A stretch of 38,059 nt of DNA from JBLHKT01 sp043101615 (GCA_043101615.1 JBICID010000126.1:1-38059); one strand, 5' to 3'. Positions 1 through 8,709 are shown, counted from the first letter of the stretch. The notes: a model not told the origin generated them from the letters alone. Numbers and translations: made by a program.

Positions 1-1037
1 AGCACCGCCGAGCCGCCGTCGTAGGTGCCCGTGTGCCCGACCTTCGCGTGCCCGTGGAAATCGCCCAGCTTCTGCCCGGCCCCGTAGGGCATGAACCCGG
101 TCTCGTGCGTGCCCCGGACGACGGCGGGCGTGCGGAAATACTCGAACGACCGCGCGTCGATCACGCGTCCATCTTGCAGGGCGAGCTCCCACCGGATCAG
201 GTCCAGCACGCCGGCGGTCACAGAGCCCTGCCCGGCGTACGCCGAGAAGTCGATCAGCGGCATGAGCTTGTAGCCGTCCTCGCCCCGATTGATCGAGTCG
301 GCCATCTGCTCGGGCTCTGCCCGGCGGTACACCGTCGCCGAGCGCAGCCCCGCCGGCGCGAACAACTCCTCCCGCACGAACCGCTCGTACGACCGTCCCG
401 AAGCCGCTTCGACCACCAGCCCCAGCATCACGTACCCCGGGTTGCAGTAGTTGAAGACCTCGGACGGCCTGAACACCGTCTGGCCAGTCTGGAGCGCGAC
501 GTCCCTGAGGAGTTCCTTGCTCTCGACGGGTCGCTGGTACCACTCCGGCGGGTTGAACTCGTCCAGCTCGCCCCCGACGAACCCGGAGGTGTGGTGCAGC
601 CACTCGGCGATCGTCGCGTTCGGCACGTGTGCCGGCGCCTCGGGCACGTAGTCCCGCAGCCGGTCGCTCAGCGAAAGATTGCCCATCTCGGCCAGTCTCA
701 GGATCGCGACCGCGGTGAACTGCTTCCCGACCGAGGCGATATCGAAGTTGGTCTCGCTCGTGACAGGGCGCGTCCGTTCCAGGTCCGCGTGTCCGAAGCC
801 CTCGGCGTAGATGAGCCGCCCGTCGCGGGCGATCCCGATCGACAGGCCGACAACGCCCCCCTCAGAGACCGCCCGCTGTCCCGCACGCCTGGCGACCTCT
901 GCGGTTTCGCGCTCGCTCGGGCCGGCCGCACACCCGGGCTGGCCTGTTGCGAACAGAACGGCCAGCAGTGTCGCCGCCCACCGCAGGGCGTTCGCGGTCG
1001 AGGGAAGCAGGCGCCGGTCTGTATGTGGCTGCGGCAT
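1..1037 (-). CDS. Beta-lactamase-family serine hydrolase, lipoprotein (C-terminus off the left edge)
   Basis: The minus-strand frame is open from an ATG at 1037 to the window edge (about 345 residues, no stop reached). It carries the class C beta-lactamase/esterase signature: SVGK (Ser about 102, Lys about 105) in a DIASVGKQFTA context, the Tyr motif FNYCNPGY, and HTG near the edge (VGHTGTYDGGS), equivalent to the KTG box. Family members hydrolyse beta-lactams, D-Ala peptides or esters; substrate cannot be told. The N-terminus has a hydrophobic segment ending GQPGC, a weak lipobox, so it is probably exported. An in-frame GTG three codons upstream is an alternative start. The downstream neighbour on this strand lies outside the window; the upstream one is a glycosyltransferase 36 bp away. 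Confidence 0.85.
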   Translation of the reverse strand, partial: MPQPHTDRRLLPSTANALRWAATLLAVLFATGQPGCAAGPSERETAEVARRAGQRAVSEGGVVGLSIGIARDGRLIYAEGFGHADLERTRPVTSETNFDIASVGKQFTAVAILRLAEMGNLSLSDRLRDYVPEAPAHVPNATIAEWLHHTSGFVGGELDEFNPPEWYQRPVESKELLRDVALQTGQTVFRPSEVFNYCNPGYVMLGLVVEAASGRSYERFVREELFAPAGLRSATVYRRAEPEQMADSINRGEDGYKLMPLIDFSAYAGQGSVTAGVLDLIRWELALQDGRVIDARSFEYFRTPAVVRGTHETGFMPYGAGQKLGDFHGHAKVGHTGTYDGGSAV

Positions 1038-1073
1038 GGTCTCCACAGCGTACCCGAGGCGAGCGATCGAGAA

Positions 1074-2345
1074 CTACCCCGCCGCGAGCATGCCGGCCGG
1101 GTTGGGGACGGGTTCAGTCCCAAGCACGCCGAAGTATTCCAGTTCGAGCTGCTCCACCCGCCTGGACCAGCCGAACTCTCTGACCGCTCCCTCGCGTGCC
1201 GCGCGCCCGAGGCGGGCTCTGAGGTCGGGATCCCTGGCGAGCCTCAGCATCTGCTGTGCGAGGCCTTCGACGTACGCGTCCCGGTCGTCCACCGGGATGA
1301 GCAGGCCCGCTCCCCGCGGCAGGTACTCCGCGGGGCCGGCCCAATCGGCGCAGATCACGGGCAGACCCATGGCGCAGGCCTCCATCACGACCGCGCCGCC
1401 CGGGTCCTGCAGACTCGGGAAGACAAACGCGTCGCACCCGAGCATGACCTCGATGGCTCGAGTGTGCCCGATCCAGCCCGCGAAGAGCGTCCGGTCCCGT
1501 ACGCCGAGCCTCCTCGCCTGCTTGAGCAGTCGCTCACGCTGCGGGCCGTCCCCGATGACGACAATCTCCGCGATGTCTCGCAGGCCCTTGTTGGAAGCGA
1601 AGGCCTCCAGCAGCAGGTCAACGCACTTGAATCGCACCAGCCGCCCGAGAAACACGAAACGCACACGCTCGCGCGGGCCGTGACGCACGGTGTGCGTCCA
1701 CTGCGAGAGGTCCACGGCGTTGGCGGTCAGGGTTCGGACCTCGCCCCGTGGCGAGACCGGGAGCGCCTGCCTCGTGCGGTCGTTTGAGACGAGCACCAGC
1801 CGGGCGTCTCGCTTGCCGGGAAACGCGTGGTTCGCGCCCGCCGCGAGAGGGCGGGCCAGCGAGACAACGAGCCGGTCCGTGAACGGCTCACGAGAGCGGA
1901 ACGCGGGCGGGTAGTCGATATCGCCGTTGAGCGGGCCGATGACGACCGGGCAGTCACTCAGAACACACGAAGGCGCTCGTGGCGAGATGGGGTTGATCTG
2001 GTGGACGACGTCCGGGCGTTCTGTTTCAGGCAGAGCGTGCAGGGCACGCATGATCGACCGCTGGGTCGAGAGCGCCACGAGCTGCCCGACCGTGAACTCT
2101 CGTGCCCGTTCGGGCAGCCAGCTCCCCAGTCGCCAGGCCCATCGCTGCAGCGGGGTGTCGTCCACGAAGCGGCAGTGCTGTGCGAGGTCGGGGACGTCGG
2201 CGAGCAGCTCGTCGTGCACACGGGAGTGGGTGTAGAGGGTGACGTTGTGCCCGCGTTGCAGCAGGCCCTGGAGATAGTGGAGGGGACGCGCAGACTCGCC
2301 GCCCTTGTTCAGGGAGGCGTTCATAGCAACGAGTGCGATCCGCAT
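1074..2345 (-). CDS. Glycosyltransferase family 4
   Basis: A 423-aa cytoplasmic sugar transferase of the GT-B fold. The start is ATG 2345 (MRIALVAMNASLNKGGE): the N-terminal Rossmann strand and the GGES loop follow at once, and the frame upstream of this ATG, although open, is only antisense low-complexity reading. The C-terminal donor-binding half is clear: FVFLGRLVRFKCVDLLLEAF, VVIGDGPQRERL, LFAGWIGH, then DPGGAVVMEACAMGLPVI. In the usual E-x7-E motif the first Glu is replaced by Asp (D-P-G-G-A-V-V-M-E). Such enzymes move a nucleotide-activated sugar to a lipid or glycan; the acceptor is not predictable. It may form a transcription unit with the hydrolase downstream. Confidence 0.87.
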   Translation of the reverse strand: MRIALVAMNASLNKGGESARPLHYLQGLLQRGHNVTLYTHSRVHDELLADVPDLAQHCRFVDDTPLQRWAWRLGSWLPERAREFTVGQLVALSTQRSIMRALHALPETERPDVVHQINPISPRAPSCVLSDCPVVIGPLNGDIDYPPAFRSREPFTDRLVVSLARPLAAGANHAFPGKRDARLVLVSNDRTRQALPVSPRGEVRTLTANAVDLSQWTHTVRHGPRERVRFVFLGRLVRFKCVDLLLEAFASNKGLRDIAEIVVIGDGPQRERLLKQARRLGVRDRTLFAGWIGHTRAIEVMLGCDAFVFPSLQDPGGAVVMEACAMGLPVICADWAGPAEYLPRGAGLLIPVDDRDAYVEGLAQQMLRLARDPDLRARLGRAAREGAVREFGWSRRVEQLELEYFGVLGTEPVPNPAGMLAAG

Positions 2346-2554
2346 GGCGCGGCTCTTCCGAAGTGAGGCGTTGTCCGGCGTGGAGAGTGTCTCCGGGTGA
2401 AGTATCGAGTGCGAATCCTCTTTCACCACTAGTTTTGGCAAAAGAAACTCCCGCGCAGGACCGAGGCGGGCCCCGCGATCGGGTGGAGTTCGAACCACTC
2501 GGGCTCTGTGTCGGGCCCCCGGGTGGGGTGTGGTGGTAACGGTTGGGAGGGGAC

Positions 2555-3367
2555 TCAGTCGCGGGCGGCGTTCACCTTCGCGATGTACGCCGCGGGGTTC
2601 TCGTCCACCTTTCCGGCGCAGTGGGCACAGCAGAGGCGGATCAGCGTCTGTCCCGCGATCACCTCGACCGGGTCGCCCATGGACCCCAGGTCCTCGCCGC
2701 TCACGGCGCAGGTGGTCAGCGGGTAGGACTCGCGCTGCGCGTCGGCGTAGGCCGCCTCGATCTTGGCCAGGTACTCGTGCGGGTAGTTCGAGACCTCGGT
2801 CACGCAGTGGTTGCAGCAGACCCGGACCAGCCGGTTGTTGACCACGAAGCTGATCGGGTTCTCGACCTCGGTCTCGAAGGACTCGCCGGACACCACGCAC
2901 TCGTTCAGCGGGTAGGCCGGGAGCTGGGCCTCGATGATCGCGGCGTCCATCTTCCTGGTCATCGAGGCGGGGTCCTGGTGGAACGAGGCCTCGCACATCA
3001 CGCAGCAGGTCTTCACCAGCCGGTTCTGATACACGAACTCGTGGGCCCCGTCGCCCAGCTCGGCGTCGCAGGTGACGCAGGTCGCCCGCGGGTAATGCCG
3101 GCGCTGGGTCTCGATCATGCGGGCGTCGAGCGAGGCCATCGAGGCCTCAAGGTCCTCGCCGAACCGATCCGGGCAGTTCTCGCAGCAGAACTTCACCTCG
3201 CGCCCGTCGAAGTACCGCACGACCGGCCTGGTGTCCCCGTCGAAGGCCTCGCCCGCCACGGCGCACTCCAGCAGCGGGTACGGATCGCCAACACGCTCGC
3301 CCTCGTCCGGGCCGGCGAACGGCAGGGTGGCGGTCAGGGCGGCGACGGCGAGGGCTTCGAGCAGCAT
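2555..3367 (-). CDS. Secreted protein of four Cys-rich (CxxxG...CCxxC) repeats
   Basis: A 270-aa protein with a short signal peptide (MLLEALAVAALTATLPFAG) and then four tandem copies of a roughly 60-residue unit, starting near residues 30, 92, 152 and 215. Each unit opens with YPL/YPR and a Cys (C-x-V-S-G-E in copies 3 and 4), continues through an N-R-L-V-like strand and ends in CC-x-x-C (FCCENC, TCCVMC, VCCNHC, LCCAHC), followed by a helix with a conserved P-x-x-Y/M. This resembles YHS/TRASH-type metal-binding units, so heavy-metal or copper binding in the periplasm is an inference; no enzyme motif is visible. An AAGGAG box stands 8 bases before the ATG. Copy 2 has C-x-x-C instead of the C-x-x-x-G opening. 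Confidence 0.8.
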   Translation of the reverse strand: MLLEALAVAALTATLPFAGPDEGERVGDPYPLLECAVAGEAFDGDTRPVVRYFDGREVKFCCENCPDRFGEDLEASMASLDARMIETQRRHYPRATCVTCDAELGDGAHEFVYQNRLVKTCCVMCEASFHQDPASMTRKMDAAIIEAQLPAYPLNECVVSGESFETEVENPISFVVNNRLVRVCCNHCVTEVSNYPHEYLAKIEAAYADAQRESYPLTTCAVSGEDLGSMGDPVEVIAGQTLIRLCCAHCAGKVDENPAAYIAKVNAARD

Positions 3368-3589
3368 GGCGGACTCCTTGGGTGTCGGGCATGGTATTCG
3401 GGAGTGGGCACGGAGGCCCGGCCGGGGTCAAAGACCGCGTTTCCCGAAAGTTTCCTGTCAGCATCGCCAAACAGATGCGGTCAATCCTGAGTAGACCGGG
3501 CGGGGGTTCCGGTGCGGCGATGCGTCGAACGCCGACAAACAATCCCCCAATCAGGTGATTTTCGGACTTTGGAGCATCGGGGGAATGGG

Positions 3590-3619
3590 TTGACAGCGGG
3601 CGATTTGGTAAGTTATCAT
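3590..3619 (+). promoter_or_regulatory. Sigma70-type promoter for the lipoprotein gene
   Basis: TTGACA (3590-3595) is separated by 18 bases from TATCAT (3614-3619), a perfect -35 and a 5/6 -10, in an AT-rich patch that stands out from the GC-rich surroundings. Transcription would start near 3626, giving a leader of about 32 bases with AAGGAGG before the ATG at 3658. The gap 3368-3589 to its left otherwise shows nothing recognisable. Confidence 0.7.
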
Positions 3620-3657
3620 TTACAAACAAAGCTCGGCACTTCCGAAGGAGGCTGACC

Positions 3658-4020
3658 ATGAACACGGCACGGAATCGAATGGGACTGATCGCGTTGGGCG
3701 GCGCGCTGCTGCTGGCGGGCGGATGTCAGAACGCCGGCCAGGGCGCGGTCTCCGGGGCCGCGGTCGGCAGCCTCGCCGGCATGGGGCTCGGCTCGTTGTC
3801 GGGCAACATGGGCGAGGGGGCCGCGGCGGGCGCGATCATCGGCGGGCTGTTCGGCGGCGTGCTGGGCGATCAGAACGCTCGTCGCGGGTATCACGGCTCG
3901 GGCGATTACTACGGCGGGCCGCACTACCCCGGCGGGAGCGTGTACTACACCGAGTACCGCTACTACGACACGCACCGCTACTACCCGCGTGCCCGCGGGC
4001 CGCACGGGCGGTACCGCTGA
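3658..4020 (+). CDS. Glycine-zipper lipoprotein
   Basis: A 120-aa protein with a lipoprotein signal (ALLLAGGC lipobox, Cys23), then a glycine-zipper segment of G-x-x-x-G periodicity (residues about 28-72: AGQGAVSGAAVGSLAG, GAAAGAIIGGLFGGVLGD) and a Tyr/Gly/His-rich tail ending PHGRYR. Glycine-zipper lipoproteins sit in the outer membrane or periplasm and often accompany envelope stress; function here is not determined. The SD AAGGAGG 6 bases before ATG and the strong promoter upstream suggest high expression. It is the first of a run of five lipoproteins on this strand. Confidence 0.8.
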   Translation: MNTARNRMGLIALGGALLLAGGCQNAGQGAVSGAAVGSLAGMGLGSLSGNMGEGAAAGAIIGGLFGGVLGDQNARRGYHGSGDYYGGPHYPGGSVYYTEYRYYDTHRYYPRARGPHGRYR

Positions 4021-4054
4021 ACCGGACCACCTGATTCGGGTGCACGCGACGGGC

Positions 4055-4074
4055 GCCCGGGTGATGGCCCGGGC
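4055..4074 (+). terminator. Possible stem-loop after the glycine-zipper gene
   Basis: GCCCGGG (4055-4061) and CCCGGGC (4068-4074) form a perfect 7-bp stem with a 6-base loop, 35 bp after the stop codon. There is no T-run, so an intrinsic terminator is only a guess; it may simply shield the mRNA end. The rest of 4021-4242 shows nothing else clear. Confidence 0.35.
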
Positions 4075-4242
4075 ACGTGTCTCACGGGAACTTGTTCCGG
4101 GCGTGCGTCCGGGCGGGGTGTTGAATTCGGCGGTCGATCGCCGGATAGTCGATGATGGTCCGTCGGGCGGTCGGTCGCCCGGGACGCGGGAACGCGAGAG
4201 CGCACACACACGCGGGCACACACGCAGGATGGAGACACCGAG

Positions 4243-4845
4243 ATGCTGACGCTTCGGGACGCACGCAACGGGCTGGGAGCTGTGGTGGTGGGCGGGGCGC
4301 TTCTCGCAGGCGGGATCGCCGGGTGCGCGCAGGAGCCTCGCACCGCGCCGGCGCCGCCCAGGGCCCAGCCCAGCATCGACGACATGCTCGCGGCGGGCGA
4401 GAGCGCGAGCGAGCAGCTCGCGGCCGACCTGCAGCGCCTGATCGACGAGGACTTCGGCGGCGAGCGGGTGCTGCTGGTGATGGGCGACATCGACAACCAG
4501 ACGCGCTCGATCTCGACCAGCGAATTCAACCTGCTGGCCGACCGCATGCGGACCACGCTGCGTCGCAGCAAGGCCTTCCGAGACAACGTCAAGCTGGTCG
4601 AGAAGGCCGCGCGTCAGCTGGCGCTCAGCCAGCGCGAGCGTGGCGTGGCCTCGGGCGACCCCGAGGGCGACACCCCGGTCACCGGCGGCGTCTCGCAGGA
4701 GAGCGCCGAGATCGTCTTCTTCCTGAACGGCACCGCCTACCGCATCGCCCGCCCGGACGGCTCGTACATGTACGTCACGTACGAGCTGATGCGCGAGTCG
4801 GACGGCGAGATCGTCTTCGCGGGCGATTACGACGTGCGGTACTGA
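4243..4845 (+). CDS. LpoB-like penicillin-binding protein activator lipoprotein (copy 1)
   Basis: A 200-aa lipoprotein (lipobox AGGIAGC, Cys28) with a Pro/Ala linker and a C-terminal domain that reads like the LpoB/YcfM family: VLLVMGDIDNQTRS, then ISTSEFNLLADRMRTTLRRS and KAFRDNVKLVE. In E. coli LpoB activates PBP1b from the outer membrane; that the planctomycete protein does the same is inference. A GGAG box lies upstream of the ATG. It is followed by a divergent paralogue, a COG3014-type protein and a YcfL-type protein; LpoB and YcfL are also neighbours in enterobacteria, which supports the family call. Confidence 0.75.
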   Translation: MLTLRDARNGLGAVVVGGALLAGGIAGCAQEPRTAPAPPRAQPSIDDMLAAGESASEQLAADLQRLIDEDFGGERVLLVMGDIDNQTRSISTSEFNLLADRMRTTLRRSKAFRDNVKLVEKAARQLALSQRERGVASGDPEGDTPVTGGVSQESAEIVFFLNGTAYRIARPDGSYMYVTYELMRESDGEIVFAGDYDVRY

Positions 4846-4849
4846 GCGC

Positions 4850-5527
4850 GTGATCCGGATCGCTCGGATGCCCCACGATCCCGACCAATCCGTCTCTCGC
4901 GTCGAGCCCCGTCCGTTCGGCTCGACCGCACGCCGGCTGCTGTGCTGCGGGCTGGCGGTCGCGACGATCGGTGTCGGCGTGGGGTGCGAGACGGCGACGG
5001 CGCCCGAGGCGAGCCGGACGAGCCGCGTGCGCTTGGGCGACATGAACGTGGTCGTCGAGCAGACGGTGGCGAAGCTGGCCGGATCGGACTGGATGGGCGG
5101 GCGTGACGCTGACAGCGAGCGGGTCGTGATCGGCGTCGAGGCGGTCGAGAACCGCTCGTCTGACGTGATCACGCGCTCCGAGCGCTGGTACATGATGCAG
5201 TCGGTCGCGAACGAGGTGGTCTCGAGCGGGCTCGGGCGTGCCCGGAACGTCTCGGTCGTGATCCCCGCGGCCCGCCTGGAGGCCGCCAGCCGCCGGGGCA
5301 GCCTCGACGAGTCGGGCCTCACGGCGCGTGACCGGAACGTCACCCACTCGCTCACCGCCACGATCGAGTCGATCACGCGCTCCCGCACCGAGGGCGGCGC
5401 GGGCGGCGAGGGGCGCGAGGACTTCTACTCCGTGGTCTACCGCGTGGTGGACCTCGGGTCCGGCGAGCTGGTGTGGGAGGACCGCGTGGAGTTCACACGC
5501 GTGGCGCTGGGGAGGTCGTTTTCGTGA
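4850..5527 (+). CDS. LpoB-like lipoprotein (copy 2)
   Basis: A 225-aa paralogue of the preceding gene. Signal segment LLCCGLAVATIGVGVGC gives a lipobox at VGVGC. The globular domain again has the family look: RVVIGVEAVENRSSDVI, ERWYMMQSVANEVVSSGLG, and a C-terminal VVYRVVDLGSGELVWED strand pair. The start is uncertain: GTG 4850 lies 4 bases after the previous stop and is kept; ATG 4868 is possible and would shorten a long n-region. The two copies share fold-level pattern but little identity. The stop overlaps the next start by 4 bases, so translation is probably coupled. Confidence 0.72.
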   Translation: MIRIARMPHDPDQSVSRVEPRPFGSTARRLLCCGLAVATIGVGVGCETATAPEASRTSRVRLGDMNVVVEQTVAKLAGSDWMGGRDADSERVVIGVEAVENRSSDVITRSERWYMMQSVANEVVSSGLGRARNVSVVIPAARLEAASRRGSLDESGLTARDRNVTHSLTATIESITRSRTEGGAGGEGREDFYSVVYRVVDLGSGELVWEDRVEFTRVALGRSFS

Positions 5528-7194
5528 GGCGCCCCCCCTCCATGCTGGCGTGCGTGATGGGTCTGCTGGGCGTGCTGGCGGGATGCCAGACCGGCTGGCA
5601 GCCCAGCGAGGCGCTGGTGACCTCCACACAGCGCGGGCGTCATCACGTCGCACGCGAGGTGGTCCTGAGCCAGATGACCGTCAACCCGAACGACCGCAAC
5701 CTCGCGCTGGACCGGGTCCGCCTGGGCATGGTGGATTTGGCCGACGGGCAGGTCGAGGCCGCGGAGACCCCGTTCCTCGCAGCGTACGACCTGCTGCGCA
5801 CCAGCGGTGTGAACGAGGGGGTCAACGAACGCATCTTCTTCTCGACCGAGGAGAACGAGAAGGTCTGGAAGGGCGACCCCTTCGAGATCGCGGCGGCCCA
5901 GGCCTACTTCGCGGCCCAGCTCGCGAGCGTCGGGGACTGGGGCAGCGCCCGGGCCGCGGCGGGCGAGAGCCTCTTCCAGCTCGCCGACTTCGAGACCGAG
6001 ATCGAGGGCGAGCCGGTCGTGCTTCCCGGCGACGACACGGGACTGCCGCCGGACGGGGACCTGGGCTACCAGCCCGTCGAGACCAACTTCGCGCCCGGGT
6101 ACTTCATGGCCGGGCTGTCGAGCTACGCCCTCGGCATCGAGAGCGGGGACGACCGCCTGCTCGACGAGGCGGGCGACCAGTTCCGCAAGGCTGTGCGGTA
6201 CGCCCCCGAGCTGGAGGCGCTGACCCAGGCGATCCTGGCCGGGAATGTCAACACGGTGCTGTGGGTGGACTACGGCAAGGGCCCGCAGAAGTACCGCACC
6301 GGGCGCAACCGCGAGTTCTCCGAGTACCGCCCGCTGCAGTACTCGGGCGACCAGTCGCTGGTGGTGAGCCTGAACGGGGGCGGGACGGCCCTGGCCGGGC
6401 CCACTGCCGATTTCAACGACTACGCCACGGACCACCGCTGGCGCCACAGCGAGGGGGTCCGCGTCGCCAAGGCCGCGCTCGGAGAGGGGCTGGTGATCGG
6501 CGGCGCGGTCGCGGCGTCTCACTCAGACTCGGACGCCGCGGTGCTGGCGGGGCTGGGCGCGATCGTGGTGGGGGCGCTGTTCAAGAACAGCGCGCAGGCC
6601 GACATCCGGCACAACGAGCTGCTCCCCCAGCGGGTTTACTTCGTCGGGCTCACCGTCGAGGACGACCGGGACACGGTCGAGCTGCGGGTGGAGGGCAACC
6701 CCGACACGCGGATGGTGCTGACCGCGCTCGGGCCCGAGCCCGGGACAGGCCCCACGTTCCGGTACGTCCGCCTGCTGGACGGGCGCGGCCCGGCCCCCGC
6801 CTGGGCGACCAGCGGCGAGGTGTACTACGCCAACGACGAGTACGACGCGCCCGTGCCCGGCGACGACCTGCCCTACGTGCTGGGCGGGCGGTGCGTGCGT
6901 TCACCGACGCAGGCGGTGTGGGACGAGTACGTCGCCGGCGGGCTGCTGCCCGACGCCATGACCTTCAACGACCTGAAGAACCTCTACCGGGCCGAGGGGC
7001 TGACGTGGGAGCTGGGCGACCAGGGGGGGCTGAGCGCACGCCACGTGCTCGAGGGCGGGACGAGCCTGATCGCCCCTGCGGGGGGCACGGCCGGATTCGC
7101 CCGCCTCTTCGGGCAGCCGCACTCCGAGTACGTGCCACGAACCCCGGAATTGCGAGCCGTGATCGACTCGTGGAGCATGCACACGGCGGACTGA
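5524..7194 (+). CDS. COG3014-like lipoprotein with helical N-terminal half
   Basis: A 556-aa lipoprotein. GTG 5524 is chosen because GGGGAGG ends 8 bases before it and it overlaps the previous TGA (GTGA); ATG 5542 is the alternative. The lipobox is perfect (GVLAGC). The N-terminal part is alpha-helical and TPR-like (NDRNLALDRVRLGMVDLADG, PFEIAAAQAYFAAQLASVGD, YFMAGLSSYALGIESGDD). The C-terminal part has KGPQKYRTG, Gly-rich strands, ARAAL-type helices and GAIVVGALFKNSAQADIRH, the layout of COG3014 proteins of unknown function, which in many bacteria sit between lpoB and ycfL. A role with PBP activators at the envelope is inferred from that order. Confidence 0.72.
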   Translation: MRRPPSMLACVMGLLGVLAGCQTGWQPSEALVTSTQRGRHHVAREVVLSQMTVNPNDRNLALDRVRLGMVDLADGQVEAAETPFLAAYDLLRTSGVNEGVNERIFFSTEENEKVWKGDPFEIAAAQAYFAAQLASVGDWGSARAAAGESLFQLADFETEIEGEPVVLPGDDTGLPPDGDLGYQPVETNFAPGYFMAGLSSYALGIESGDDRLLDEAGDQFRKAVRYAPELEALTQAILAGNVNTVLWVDYGKGPQKYRTGRNREFSEYRPLQYSGDQSLVVSLNGGGTALAGPTADFNDYATDHRWRHSEGVRVAKAALGEGLVIGGAVAASHSDSDAAVLAGLGAIVVGALFKNSAQADIRHNELLPQRVYFVGLTVEDDRDTVELRVEGNPDTRMVLTALGPEPGTGPTFRYVRLLDGRGPAPAWATSGEVYYANDEYDAPVPGDDLPYVLGGRCVRSPTQAVWDEYVAGGLLPDAMTFNDLKNLYRAEGLTWELGDQGGLSARHVLEGGTSLIAPAGGTAGFARLFGQPHSEYVPRTPELRAVIDSWSMHTAD

Positions 7195-7227
7195 ACGAAC
7201 CGAACCTGGACCGAAGGGAGCGTGACG

Positions 7228-7641
7228 ATGAACGGGCTGAAGACGATGGCTGTCGCGGGCGTGGTGCTGCTGGGGAGCGTTGGCTGCGCCAACAAGCCGA
7301 CCCCGCCGCCCGGCGCGATGGTGGACATGGTGGCGCTGGACAACTACCCGCAGATCACGGTGATGGACAACCTGCAGCCGTGGCTGCTGGTCAACCGCGT
7401 GCAGCAGAACCGGGAGAACGGCCTCCTGGGGATCGACGTGGACATGCGCTGGACGGGCCAGCGCTACGTGTACTACGAGTACCGCTTCATCTTCTTCGAC
7501 GACCGCGGGCGCGCGATCGACACCGACCCCGCCTGGCGGACCGGCGAGTCGGCCCCGGGCACGGTGGAGTACCTGCAGGGGCGCGCCAGCAACGAGAGCG
7601 CCGACACGTGGCGCTTGGAGATCCGCGGGCGGTTCGGCTGA
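7228..7641 (+). CDS. YcfL-like (DUF1425) lipoprotein
   Basis: A 137-aa lipoprotein, lipobox LLGSVGC. ATG 7228 is preferred over GTG 7222 because GAAGGGAG lies 7 bases before it. The body is a small beta-sandwich-like domain: QPWLLVNRVQQNRENGLLG, VDMRWTGQRYVYYEYRFIFF, RGRAIDTDPAWRT and a closing RLEIRGRF, matching the YcfL pattern in which a Y-x-x-x-W/F-x-D-x-x-G strand follows a repeated polar loop. It closes the lipoprotein run; its function is unknown even in E. coli, where it neighbours lpoB. Confidence 0.72.
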   Translation: MNGLKTMAVAGVVLLGSVGCANKPTPPPGAMVDMVALDNYPQITVMDNLQPWLLVNRVQQNRENGLLGIDVDMRWTGQRYVYYEYRFIFFDDRGRAIDTDPAWRTGESAPGTVEYLQGRASNESADTWRLEIRGRFG

Positions 7642-7650
7642 ACCGCGGCC

Positions 7651-8697
7651 TCACAGCGTGACCGTCCGTTTGGACTCCAGCGAGCGGGCCTCGGCCTCGA
7701 GGACGCGTGTGACGAGCGCGGCGTCGTCGAGCGTGGGGGACGGCTGCGTGCCGGCCCGGACCGCCTCGATCGCGTTGCGGATCTCGAGGTCGTACCCGGT
7801 GAGGCCGGGCAGGTCGGGGCGCTCGGTCTCGTGGCGCGTGTGGACCAGCAGCGCCGGGTCGCGCGCCAGGTCGAAGTCCGCGACGGCGGACTCGAACTCG
7901 ACTGTGTAGCGCATGCGGAAGGGGAAGTGGGGCGAGCTGAGCCAGCCCGCCTCCGCGCTGACCGTGGCCGGGCCGTCCGGGTAGGTGTACACGGTCGCGG
8001 GGTGGTTGCGTGTGCCCGTGGTCGTGACCGCGCCGGGGGGGCCGAAGCAGTGGACGATGAAGTCGGCGTCGTGGATGTGGAAGTCGAACAGGGCCCCGCC
8101 GGAGCGTGCGGGGTCGTTGTAGAAGGCGTGGTTCCAGGCGGGGGCCGAGCCCAGGCGTTCGAACCGGGCCGCGCGGACCGGGCCGTAGCGCCCGTCGGCG
8201 ATGGCGGTCTTCAGCCAGGACCACGCGGGCCAGAAGCGCATGCACATCGCCGGGATGCAGATGAGTCCGTTCGAGCGTGCGAGCTCGGCGAGCGTGCGGA
8301 CCTCCGCCTCGGTCAGGGCGACGGGCTTCTCGAGCAGCACGTGCCGTCCGGCCTTCAGGGCGGCGGTCGCGAGGGGGACGTGCGTGTCGGTCGGGGTGCA
8401 CAGGCTGACCAGGTCCACGCCGTCGTCCGCGAAGAGGTTCTCGGGACGCTCGTAGCCGGTGACCCGCTCGGGGTCGAAGAGGCGTTCGCCGGAGGACTCG
8501 CCGATGTTGCCCGCCGACGAGGGGATCCCGGCGCGCCGGTCCGGGTCGGCGTCGGCCACGGCGACGAGGCGGGCGTCGTGCCCGTCGGCGATGGCGGCGG
8601 TGTAGGCGTCGAGGTGGGTGCGCCCCATGAACCCGAGGCCGCAGATGCCCACGCGGACGGTTTGGGGAGCGCTTGCATCCGTGGGGTGATCGGTCAT
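7651..8697 (-). CDS. Gfo/Idh/MocA-family oxidoreductase
   Basis: A 348-aa NAD(P)-dependent sugar or inositol dehydrogenase-like enzyme. The N-terminal Rossmann motif is GICGLGFMGRTH (residues 18-29), followed by VAVADADP and the family's LLEKPVALTEAEV. The C-terminal half has DFHIHDADFIVHCFGPP, containing the His pair (H-x-x-D) of the substrate site, and the beta-sheet typical of the family. The substrate is not predictable. It is convergent with the YcfL-like gene (9 bp apart) and divergent from the peroxiredoxin gene. No SD is visible; a TATAGT box ends 6 bases before the ATG, suggesting a leaderless mRNA. Confidence 0.88.
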   Translation of the reverse strand: MTDHPTDASAPQTVRVGICGLGFMGRTHLDAYTAAIADGHDARLVAVADADPDRRAGIPSSAGNIGESSGERLFDPERVTGYERPENLFADDGVDLVSLCTPTDTHVPLATAALKAGRHVLLEKPVALTEAEVRTLAELARSNGLICIPAMCMRFWPAWSWLKTAIADGRYGPVRAARFERLGSAPAWNHAFYNDPARSGGALFDFHIHDADFIVHCFGPPGAVTTTGTRNHPATVYTYPDGPATVSAEAGWLSSPHFPFRMRYTVEFESAVADFDLARDPALLVHTRHETERPDLPGLTGYDLEIRNAIEAVRAGTQPSPTLDDAALVTRVLEAEARSLESKRTVTL

Positions 8698-8703
8698 GAA
8701 TGG

Positions 8704-8709
8704 ACTATA
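8704..8709 (-). promoter_or_regulatory. -10 box for a leaderless oxidoreductase mRNA
   Basis: On the minus strand TATAGT occupies 8709-8704 and is followed by exactly six bases before ATG 8697. Transcription would therefore begin at or within a base of the start codon. No -35 consensus is visible. Confidence 0.5.

Noticed and set aside
33..1787. Long plus-strand open frame of 584 codons
   Set aside because: It spans the antisense of two clear minus-strand genes (hydrolase and glycosyltransferase); its Pro/Arg/His-rich translation has no domain logic.
3147..3665. Minus-strand 172-codon frame over the lipoprotein promoter
   Set aside because: It runs through the promoter and antisense of the Cys-repeat gene in another frame.
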